From NCBI RefSeq assembly GCF_030272615.1, contig NC_081415.1, forward strand, positions 600,491,644 to 600,555,643: a stretch of 64,000 nt of DNA, in the 5' to 3' direction. Position 1 is the first letter of the stretch. Each line of letters begins with the position of its first letter. The notes beneath the pieces were generated by a model that made no database searches, was not told the DNA's origin, and was given only the letters and a program-made list of their open reading frames with translations. The translations under genes were made by a program, and so were the position numbers. Below, one piece after another: positions 55,062 through 64,000 of the stretch. The DNA comes from Cryptomeria japonica (lineage: Eukaryota > Streptophyta > Pinopsida > Cupressales > Cupressaceae).

Positions 55062-56114
55062 CTACATGATCCTCTTCTCCACTGCAGATTGAAATTTTTC
55101 ATCTTCAATAGCCTTCTGCAAATTGAGTGCAGAAAGTTCTAGTGGCAAGGGTAAAGCACTTTCCACTCCATAGACAAACTGAAAAGGAGACATGCCTATA
55201 GCCCTTTTATATGTTACTCTATCAACCCACAAAGAATCATATAGCTTTTTATGACATTCCCTCTGATTCTCATCCACTAATTTCTTGATGATGGAAGCAA
55301 GATTCTTGTTGGTAGACTCAGCTTGTCCATTCCCTTCGGGGTAATAATTTGAGGAGTGTGCCAGACTTATGCCGTTCTCGTAGAAAAACAAGGTAATTTC
55401 AACTGATGAAAAATAATTGGAATTGTCAGCAACTAGTTTCTTTGGAACTCCAAATCTCACCAAGATGTTTTCTTTCAGAAAATTGCACACCACTTCAGAA
55501 GTAGTATGCTTCACGGGGATGGCTTCTACCCATTTGGTAAGATGGGTATGTTCGGCAGAAGAATGTGGATTGATTGGAACTATAAATTTGATGCCTCACT
55601 ATCGGAAAGGCTCATCAATCACAATAGGTCTCAAGGGTAATGCAGCTAAATAGGGTCTACAATTAAACATGGCACACTTTTCACACTTGGCTACCCATTC
55701 ATATCCATCTTTGAACATACATGGCCAATATAACTTTTGATGGAGAATTTTGAAGGCTGTTACAGAAGCAGAAAAATGATTGCCACATGCTTCATTGCGA
55801 AATAATTCCAGCAACTTCTTCTGTTGTTCCTCATCTACACATATCAAGAAAGTACCATCAAGTCCTCTTTTATACAAATTTTCTTCCTAAAGAACGTACC
55901 TTCTAGCTTTGAGTTTCAAATTACTTTTCTCCTTTGAGGATAAGTGAGGGGGACAATCTCCATATGTCAAGAAGTATGATACATCTGAGAACCATTCATC
56001 CGTTGTGCTAGTAAACAACACCAATGGGAGATTTTCTTCCTCAGAGGGTTTACTTTCTGCACTTAACTTAGCCAAGCCCTTTCCCCTAACCAAATTAGTA
56101 GGTTTAATATTCAC
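55062..56114 (-). pseudogene. Gypsy integrase with internal deletion
   Basis: 56114-55887 is the linker after RNase H. 55877-55599 carries the zinc-binding region ('NEACGNHFSAS' ... 'CEKCAMFNC'). The catalytic core begins around 55600 with 'GIKFIVPINP', where the first catalytic Asp is Lys, and lacks about eight residues before 'LTKWVEAIPVKHTTSEVV'. 'KLVADNSNYF' (second Asp) and 'YYPEGNGQAESTNKNL' (Glu) are in the frame 55514-55062. Non-functional. Confidence 0.82.
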
Positions 56115-56168
56115 ATCATATTCCTGGACTTTGGCTATCCAAGAGCCCCTCTTATTACACCCAATCTC

Positions 56169-56507
56169 CTATTGAGTAAGGATACTTTTCACAGTTGCCT
56201 CCGGTACAAAAGCAACATGGGAGTGCAGAATATAATACCTTAAGATCTTAAGAGCTTTGACTACAACATAAGCATGTTTCTCAAGAGGAGAATAATTCAA
56301 CTCATATTTCTTTAGAGGGATACTCATAAAAGATATTGGGGCTTCAATACCTTGTTCATTCTTTTGCAACAATATAGCCGATAGGGTATGTTCTGAGGCG
56401 TAAGAATATATAATAAAACCCTTAGTGAAATCAGGATATACCAAGGTGGGTACATTCATAATTGCCACTTTTATTTCTTCAAAAGAGTGTTTTCCCTCAG
56501 GGCTCAC
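56169..56507 (-). pseudogene. Gypsy RNase H lacking the first catalytic Asp
   Basis: 'FIIYSYASEHTLSAILLQKN' has Tyr where active gypsy RNase H has Asp (DAS). 'ISFMSIPLKKYELNYSPLEK' and 'LRYYILHSHVAFVPEATVKS' follow. The fold is kept but catalysis is not expected, which fits the presence of a second, complete RNase H upstream. Confidence 0.8.
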
Positions 56508-56599
56508 TTAAAGGAAGGATGGTTTTTCATCATCTTTGCAATAGGTTTAGTCAACTTAGCAAAATCAGGAACAAACCTTCTTAAGAAATTCACTTGACC

Positions 56600-57250
56600 A
56601 AAGAAAGACCTAACACCATCTTTGTTTACCGGTAAGCTCAAATGCATAATTGCCTTCACTCTTTAAGGGTCGATCTTAATTCCTTCTTTTGAGACAATAT
56701 GACCTAAGAGTTTTCCTGCAGTCACGACAAAAATAGATTTCTTAGGATTCTAAAGAGATACCTTCCTCCTTGCACCGCTGTAGAACTACTTCCAAATCGT
56801 GCAGATGATTGGCTCTCTTTCTGGAGAAGACCATCAAGTCATCCAAATAGATTACAATGATTTTATTTTTCAAATATCCAAAAGACAAGTCCATAGCCCT
56901 CCGAAAGGTGGTACCAACATTGATAAGACCAAATGGTATTCTATGATAAGCAAATACTCCAATAGTAGTAGTGAAACTGGTGTTATGTTGATCTTTGAGA
57001 GCTACTTCAACCTGGTTATAACCTGAGAATCCATCAAGCATATACATCATCTTCGAACCTGCAACTGTTTGCAAAATATGGTCCATGACAGGCAAGGGAT
57101 AATTATCTTTTAAAGAAGCTTGATTCACATTTATGAAATCAACACATATTCTTATTTCTCCATTCTTTTTTCTAACAGGAACAATATTGGCCACCCATGT
57201 GGAATGATGAATAGGGTAGATGATCTTTGCATTTCACATCTTCTCAATTT
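56600..57250 (-). pseudogene. Gypsy reverse transcriptase
   Basis: The open part is 57194-56742. It reads 'NIVPVRKKNGEIRICVDF', 'YMLDGFSGYNQVEVA' (motif A Asp), 'FAYHRIPFGLINVG' and 'IVIYLDDLMVFSR' (YLDD box). After the stop at 56742, 'GKLLGHIVSKEGIKIDP' and 'FFGQVNFLRRFVPDF' continue to about 56560. Catalytic residues are intact. Confidence 0.85.
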
Positions 57251-57282
57251 CATTAAAGATTGCATCAGGTTTTAAGGGAATT

Positions 57283-57819
57283 TTAGGATGAAAAACTGCC
57301 ATTTATGAATTTCTTTAGGTCACCGTAACTCCAGGAAAAGACATCTTGATAAAAAAGAAACAAAGTAATGAGCTTCTCCCTTTCTTTAGGAGAGCAACGC
57401 TTACCAGTACAGACAAGCTTTGGATTTTCTTCAGTCCCAATGTTGACCTGATCATATTCAACAGAGGTGGGAACAAACTTGTTCTTCTGCTTTAGGTATT
57501 GATCATGCCTATTGAAAAGATCCTCAAGAGAGACCAATCCTTTAGGTATCTTATTTCCTCTCAATTGTACTACCTTTGTTTCTTTTCCTTCAGAATCGAT
57601 AACCTCATCTTCCAATACTTCATTACTCTCATAAGAACCCCCTTCAAAATAACAGTGAGCAAAAGACTTAGACTTCTCAAGGAATTCAATTATCTGTCTA
57701 TTATCATTATACACTTGCCAATGATCAACATTATCAAGGGCACTTGGCTTGTATATTACTTCCTCTTGGAAAGTCTTATCTACAAAATCAGGATGGGGCA
57801 AGAGTAAAGAGGGCGAAAC
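57283..57819 (-). pseudogene. Linker between RNase H and RT
   Basis: Part of the open frame 57924-57283. Acidic and variable, then 'VNIGTEENPKLVCTGKRCSP' and 'LFYQDVFSWSYGDLK', the conserved pre-RT segment of Tat-type elements. The left-hand element has the equivalent at about 3655-3810. Confidence 0.75.
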
Positions 57820-58190
57820 AACTAACGAATCGGATCTTGTGTTCTGGCTTTTCAAAACAGATTCAATTGAGAAGGCATCAAAGAATTCAATGCAGTCCCA
57901 AACCTTGTTTCTATAATGCTCCAATCAACTATTCTTCACATTATAAAAATTTCTGACTTGCTTGACAACCAAATCAGCATCACCAACAACCTTCAACTAT
58001 TTGATTCCCTTTTCTTTAGCTAATCCTAAACCAAGCAACATGGCTTCATATTCTGCAATATTATTGGTATTAGCAAATTCTAATTTGAAGGCGTAGGGAA
58101 ACTTGTAGCCATCTGATGAGACTAAGACTACCTCCACTCCTGATCTAGCATTGGCACAACTTCCATCTCACTCAAGTGTCCATAACTCAT
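57820..58190 (-). pseudogene. RNase H domain located between protease and RT
   Basis: Same reading phase as the protease. After the TGA comes 'DGSCANARSGVEVVLV' (first Asp at 58167-58165), 'FANTNNIAEYEAMLLGLGLA' (Glu), 'LKVVGDADLVVKQV' (second Asp) and 'SQNTRSDSLVVS' (last Asp at 57831-57829). This is the full catalytic pattern of the archaeal-type RNase H that Tat elements carry. In-frame stops lie after 'EKGIK' and after 'NVKNS'. In the left-hand element the same domain sits after RT, so its position here, upstream of RT, is notable. Confidence 0.78.
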
Positions 58191-58848
58191 CCTTTAGGGT
58201 AGGGGTGACCTGATTTGAACTATTATGAGGGTTTGATGAACACATATAGGTGCTAGGCCCAGTTTTCACAAATAAAATGTCAGCTTTAGGGTCCCTAGAT
58301 TTCAATACAGTAAACTTAGCTTTAGGCTCAGGGTTAAGGCACATCTTCTTCCCTTCAAGTGGAATCAAAGTGTGGGACCAGTCCATTTGAATTTCTCCTC
58401 CCAAATCTTTACAAAAACTCCTACTTAGAAGCATCCCGTAGCGGGTAGGTATATCAACCACTAATATTGTTAATTTAAGTCTCTTTTTGGGAAAAGCTGC
58501 AAGGGCTACTTGAGCGTCTTTAATTTGACCTATGATTGGGGTTGCATATCCATCCAATATAGAGTAGCATTTGCCTTGGGAAGAGGTAATGGACAAACCT
58601 AAAGCTTGGGCTACCTGGGTAGGCATTGCATTTTCAGAAGCACCAGAATCAATAATACAATTACTTAACCTAAAGCCAATAATAAACAAAGAGACATAGA
58701 AAGGCTCTAGCTTAGTAGAAGGATCTTGGTCATCCTTAGAATTGGAACAAACTTGTTCTTCTACACTGACTTCATTATCACATGATAACCGGACATTGCA
58801 TTGAGGTGATAGGGTTCCCTCTTTGACATATTTAACCAATCTGTCCAA
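58168..58848 (-). pseudogene. Gypsy aspartic protease
   Basis: 'SNCIIDSGASENAMP' carries the DSGA catalytic motif, followed by 'IDIPTRYGMLLSRSF'-like sequence (actual 'VDIPTRYGMLLSRSFCKDLG') typical of plant gypsy proteases. The frame ends at TGA 58168-58170, then continues in the same phase into an RNase H domain. The N-terminal side is truncated by the LTR at 58876. Confidence 0.85.
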
Positions 58849-58875
58849 TTCCTTAGGGTTAAGCCTTAGATATTC

Positions 58876-59395
58876 TGTTAGAAATTAGGATCAAAGGATA
58901 CTAATCATTATAAACAAGATTATAAGGTAAATGAAATATGAAACATACATGCAAAATGTACACATTACACAAGATATACATGGGGAAAACCCTTTCGGGT
59001 AAAAAACCCCATAAAGCATCATTTAATTAAAACACTTACAAATATAGTCTATAATAAAATAGACATGAACCTGGGGATACTCCTCCAATACTTCCACATG
59101 GCCAATAATACCTCATATGCATAGTGATACAACTCACCATAAGGCTCCAAATTCTCACACCTCTCAAATGAGAGAGAACCTCCTTAAATATAGGAGGAAG
59201 GGTGACTTCACTAGTCACACCTTTTCAATAACCCCCACTTATAAATAATTAATAATCTAATAGTTATTAGATTATAATTATTTCAAATTGGATATGCTTA
59301 TAAAGCATATAATATATAAGGTTTTATAACCTTATATTAGAACATATATATAAATGTTATAAGGATGTGATCCCTAATAACATTATGTTCTAACA
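58876..59395 (-). repeat. 3' LTR of a minus-strand LTR retrotransposon
   Basis: 520 bp, with perfect 8-bp inverted ends TGTTAGAA...TTCTAACA. The polypurine tract AAGGGGGAG (plus 59396-59404) lies just outside its high-coordinate end, so the element runs to higher coordinates. It contains a hairpin-like 'tggggaaaaccctttcgggt'/'aaccccat' (about 58981-59011). It interrupts the gypsy gag-protease sequence at 58876. Ends and tract are of copia type. Confidence 0.8.
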
Positions 59396-59729
59396 CTCCC
59401 CCTTAATGTTAATAGGGGATCACATGTCAATTTCCATAGAAGAAAAAATGAAGCACCCCAGTAACGTAGGTCTTCTTTGACAGTAATAAATAGGGACACA
59501 AATATATGCCAACATAAAGATCATGCATTTCGGACTACATGAAAGTCATCTTGTCATAATTTATAATCCCAGTGTTTTAAAAAAAAATGATGCTGTGAGG
59601 TCTTAAAAATTATATTGGAGCCGCGGTCCCCTCAAATTAACCTCTCCCTAGGTTCATTACATAGTGCCCGTAGGTCTTAATACAATGCTTTTACAAGTTG
59701 AAGTTTTACAAGGAGAAGAATTTACAATA

Positions 59730-59892
59730 TGCCCGTAGGACTTAAAAATCTGCCTGTAGGTCTTACGATATTGTGCCCGTAGGACTTAAAAAAAATCTGC
59801 CCATAGGTCTTACAATACTGTGCCTGTAGGACTTAAAAAAAATCTGCCCGTAGGTCTTACGATACTGTGCCCGTAGGACTTAAAAAATAAAG
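59730..59892 (+). repeat. 44-47 bp tandem repeat
   Basis: Units start at 59730, 59774, 59821 and 59868 with 'tgcccgtaggacttaaaa', each followed by 'tctgccc.taggtcttac'. Each unit is itself built from two related halves ('cgtaggact' and 'cgtaggtct'). Confidence 0.9.
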
Positions 59893-60083
59893 GATTTAGC
59901 CACTAGGTGGTGTCATTGACATGCACACTCCCCCTCAATGGCATCACCTAAGGCCAAGCATTATTTGAATTTGGAGCATATAATGCCTAAAGGTCTTATG
60001 CCTATTAGGTCTTAAATCTAGGATTTAGCCACTAGGTGGTGTCATGTACACTCCCCCTTAATGGCATCACCTCAAAGCCAATC
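59891..60083 (+). repeat. Two direct copies of a 60-65 bp block with polypurine-like core
   Basis: Copies at about 59891-59957 and 60020-60083: 'aggatttagccactaggtgg', 'tgtcat', 'acactccccct.aatggcat' and 'cacct'. Each contains the complement of AAGGGGGAG, like the true polypurine tract at 59396. Confidence 0.85.
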
Positions 60084-60137
60084 ACTGCATAGAGGATTTC
60101 AAAGTGATGGCTAAAATTATAATATATAGTATGTACT

Positions 60138-60310
60138 CATGATCTTAAAAGTGTCTTTATTATAGAATGATTTCACTTGAGTGAGGTGCCCATGATCTTA
60201 AAGGTGCCTTTATTATAGAATATTTTCACTTGAGTGAGGTGCCCATGATCTTCAAGGTGCCTTTATTATAGAATGCTTTCACTTGAGTGAGGTGCCCATG
60301 ATCTTCAATG
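60138..60310 (+). repeat. 53-bp tandem repeat
   Basis: 'catgatctt' starts units at 60138, 60191, 60244 and a partial at 60297. Units share 'tttattatagaat' and 'tttcacttgagtgaggtgcc'. Confidence 0.92.
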
Positions 60311-63300
60311 TTTATTTTGATCTTTAGAAATGATATTCTCTAGAAAGAGTAAAGTAACTTCAAGTAATATGGTACTTTCATATGTATCCAAATGGAACTC
60401 TTTCATAAATCTTCAAGGCCATATTGATTCTTCAAGAGCTACATTCATATTTTGCCCATTTGATTCAAAGACAGATAGAAGATAGTCTTCTCATTAAAGT
60501 ATTGCATCATCCATATAATAACGCTTGCACCAATTTGCATAATAACACATAACCTTGTCATAAAAGAAACAATATAGTTAGTAACATAGTAATCAATTAA
60601 ACTTGATCTTTGGTGCAAAGAAAGAACACAATATTATTTTTGTCATTTGCCAAAGATCATATAATATTCCTTATAAATATAAAATATAGTCCAATGATTG
60701 GTAGAAAGGAGATCAAAATATATTTTCATGAGAATAGGAATGAATAATTTGTTGTCTTGTTTAAAATACAAAAATAGACATGCTACTACATATAGTAATG
60801 ATCCATAAAAAATTAGGCAATGGGTGAGCTATCCTTTCTAGGTTTGCTCCCCAGACAGTTCATAAGGGCGATAGTCACCCATTATAAATAGTATGATTGA
60901 AAAAAAAATGGATCAAATATAGAATAGAATAACAAATCACTTGGATCTCCAAAAAAAAGGATGCTAATGAGAAATTTTTAAATTTACTTATACATATTTA
61001 CTAGCTTGTACATTTCATAAGAAAATATTTTACCCTACATTTATAGATAGATAGATGACTTCCTGTTTATCATTGTGATAGTTTGATATCAAGGAATTTG
61101 CTTATCAAACATACTATAATCAAGAATATTCTTAATGTTAACATAAGGCATATCCTCCATCAAATACCTATAAAAATTAAATTTGAGATAAATCATGATG
61201 TTCCTTCCTTTGTTCCTACTAGTTCATATGTGACTTTTTGTGATGCACTTAAAGGACTAATATAAATAATAACAGGTACTTTGGGAGGGTCACATGAAAA
61301 TATGAACTAAGACTAGATGAATCAACTGTATTAAAAATTCATATGGAAGGATCAACACCATTAGTTATGAAGTGCTTGTTTATTTGTTCATGTCTCACTA
61401 ACAAGTTATTTATAAAAGATAGCATAAAATGACAAAAGAGACATTACTACATCCACTCATACTAAATGACTATCAAGGATCTTATAAAGAACAGTTATAA
61501 GGGAATTATGAAATATCAACACTTATAATGGATGATATAACAAAGGACAAGTCTACACCATCTCTTATAACATTGTGAAAGAAGCCCTAGTAAGACTATT
61601 CTTCATATATATACCTAATTTTCCATGAAATCAAATTATTTATTCTGTGCATATCCAGCTACAATTGCAGTCTTAATCTATTTGAATTGAATTCTTTCAA
61701 ACAGTTCACTTCCCTTGTGCATTTTGAAAAATAAAATAAAATATAGATTTGAGGTTGGACTAATGAAGCATTTCCATAAAAAGCTTTTACATGTTTATTC
61801 ATAAAGTACATATGACTCTCTATGACGTGTCTAACTTATAGATAAAAAGATCGTGCTTTCACATGGCACATTAAGAGTTACATCTCTTTGCTTCTAAGTG
61901 AGCCATTTTGTCCAAAGATATCATATTTGGTCCATCTTGAAGTTTTAAAAGTGTCCATGTAAGGGTTAGAGTCATTTATGTCAAAAATACAAAAATTGTA
62001 AAAATTGTAAAGTTGCAACATTGCCAAAAAGTGCAACAAAAGTGTAAAAATAAAATCCATTGGTCATGAGGTGGTTAGAGTAGTTATAAAGGAGTTGGAA
62101 ATGGTTTATAAAACCATGTTTGGTCGAAATCAAGAGGGTAGATCAATTTGGAGGGGATTTGACAAAGATTATCCATCAAACCCTCAAACTGTCATGAGGT
62201 TTTAAGGAATCTGTGGCTGTCATAGATCCATGGAGGATCCCATTTGGTGTAATTTTTATATGTAGAAGTTATTGAATGATATATTAATGAAATATATTTC
62301 AGATGAATCATTTCTTATGCATTTTTGTGGAGTATTTGGCAAGATATGTTTATCTTAACAATAATTGTCAAAACCCTACCAAGGGTTACCCATTTTTGGG
62401 AAAATGATCATAACTTTTGATTTAACTGTTGGATCGGGCTCAAATTGTGGGAGGAATTGTGTAACTCAGTAATATAAATTCTGACCGAAGCGATTGTATT
62501 TAAGATCAATATTGTAAATGTTATTGATGACTGTTTGTTACAGTTCATGGTGAAAGGTAGATTGGTGAAGGCAACAACAGTCCGGTTGCAGCATTTGGTG
62601 TGGTCACATGAGGAATAGTAACGAAGAAAAGCTATATTTGTTGGAAATTTCTCTGAATCTTCTTTCCATTTATTTTTGTCTTACTTAATTTGGTTAAGAT
62701 TTGAATTTTGTGTGGTTATTTTGGTGAAAATAGTTTTTGAAGGATGAAACCCTGAACTAGGGTATTCCATGGCAATAAAGAATTTGTTCTCTCATGTTAT
62801 GGTGAATATTATGATCTAAAATTTTGAATGAAGGTTTTTAGGGATGTAATATAACCTTTGAAATTAGTTTGGAGTTGAGAAGAATTTTTTATCTTTTTAT
62901 ATGCCTCTTGATTCAAGTTTAAAGTCTACCCTTAAATGAAGGTTTTATGGTTTTTGATAGATGCTCCGCATCAATGCTTTTTATGATAACTAGTTCAATA
63001 TTAATTGATCATTGTGGTTGGCCCATAACAATTCACTGTCAATATTAAAGGATAGTTACCTTTTCACAAAAGGCACATCATTTATATGTAGATTTTGTAT
63101 AGGGTTTTGATCTATTAAAGAGAACATACCTCAAAAAATGTATAAAATCAATAAGATTGATGGAAACATTAAACTGTTTGATATATAATGAATTTAAAAT
63201 GGTTGTGTTCATGTACTTGTTTTGAGATGGTGTAACTCATTTATGAATTTTTTAATTGATTTAATCTCAAAAATCAATCAAGTGAAGATCTTTTAGCAAG

Positions 63301-64000
63301 AGAAGAAGTTGTGGGATGGATTTTCCTAAGGTTATTAAAGAAATTATCATGGAGATATAGTTAGATATCGTATTATTAAATTGTATATACTTTAGATCCT
63401 CTTGAAAATAAATCTAGTCTTGTTGGAAAGAATCATGATAGTCTTATTTGAGATATATTTTTGTATATATATAGTTAGTAAGGAATCTAGAAAGCTAATC
63501 TAGAAAGCCAATGGTTTCTTCACCTTGTTATCTCAAAACATGAGTAGGTATCAAGTATACACAATGACTTTAAAATATTATTTTTTTACACTATACTATA
63601 ATGTATTATATGGTATTGTAAAGGAATGAATATATAAATAGGGATATCATAATCATTATTTAGATATCCACATATATTATATATGATGCAATCTATTAAA
63701 AGTCTTGTCAATTATCAAGTATCCACTTAATATAAATTTGATTTAATAATATTGAAATAATGGTTTATTTATTAATGTAATTAATTTATGATGTTGATGA
63801 AATAAAAAATCTCAAAGCCAAATTTTGAAAAAAAAATTTAATATTTACCTCTGTGTGGGGGAAAAAGTGACACTAAGCAAACATGCCCTAATCTCACTTT
63901 CAATCACACATTTGTGGAATACGAAAGAGCCTAGAGGTATCACACAATTGGCTACTTCTTTTTGTGGAAGAGAGAGCCACGGGCTACCTATTAGGATTTC

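Larger units (their letters stand above)
51114..58875 (-). mobile_element. Ty3/gypsy retrotransposon with atypical pol order and accessory frame
   Basis: Minus strand, 5' at high coordinate: protease (58848-58168), RNase H with full catalytic set (about 58190-57820), linker, RT (57250-56620), second RNase H lacking its first catalytic Asp (56507-56169), integrase (about 55880-55062), pol end at TAA 54764-54766, then an accessory frame of about 3 kb (54093-51114). Gag and the 5' LTR are cut off because another LTR element begins at 58876. Stops and frameshifts are scattered, so it is inactive, but domains are easily read. Confidence 0.85.
59396..64000 (-). mobile_element. Apparently non-coding interior of the LTR element
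   Basis: No RT, integrase, RNase H or gag pattern on either strand over 4.6 kb. AT-rich, with three tandem arrays in the first 900 bp. The other LTR must lie beyond the window if the element is intact. It could be a large non-autonomous derivative, or the element may end inside the window at an unrecognised boundary followed by plain intergenic DNA. Confidence 0.4.

Noticed and set aside
61083-62060. Short frames in the right-hand interior (61083 plus, 61878 minus)
   Set aside because: About 60 codons each, AT-rich, no domain; expected by chance.

Overview
The window is nuclear DNA of a seed plant, most likely a gymnosperm (conifer type). It is AT-rich and holds one host gene, an AT-hook (AHL) gene with introns of about 5.5, 11.3 and 10.1 kb. 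Everything else recognisable is decayed or nested retroelements and one DNA transposon. The lineage is an inference from intron size and repeat content; no species is named.

Layout. 1-9643: tail and LTR of one Ty3/gypsy element, then the degenerate plus-strand body of a second (Tat-type: G-patch, RT, dead RNase H, second RNase H, integrase) with its 3' LTR. 9644-10707: AT-rich, nothing seen. About 10708-16059: minus-strand, 5'-truncated L1-type LINE (RT, zinc-binding domain, RNase H) followed in the same orientation by a long extra reading frame of unknown function. 16060-19085: upstream region of the AHL gene. 19086-47291: AHL gene, five coding exons, 406 aa, two AT-hooks and a PPC domain. 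Intron 1 holds a diverged LTR-like remnant. Intron 2 holds an intact 325-bp TRIM element whose LTRs carry a tRNA-like sequence. Intron 3 holds a minus-strand Ty1/copia element that was itself entered by a small non-autonomous LTR element, a non-LTR fragment and a probable SINE, plus a separate hAT transposon. 47292-51113: 3' flank with a 62-bp tandem repeat. 51114-58875: minus-strand gypsy element with the unusual order protease - RNase H - RT - dead RNase H - integrase, followed by about 3 kb of extra reading frame. 58876-59395: LTR of a further minus-strand element inserted in that gypsy element. 59396-64000: its apparently non-coding interior with three tandem arrays.

The host gene should give a nuclear, AT-rich-DNA-binding protein. 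The transposons appear inactive (stops, frameshifts, deletions), except that the TRIM keeps every cis-signal it needs for trans-mobilisation. The most unusual points are the tRNA-like LTR of the TRIM, the relocated RNase H in the right-hand gypsy element, and the two retroelements that each carry a long uncharacterised frame downstream of pol.
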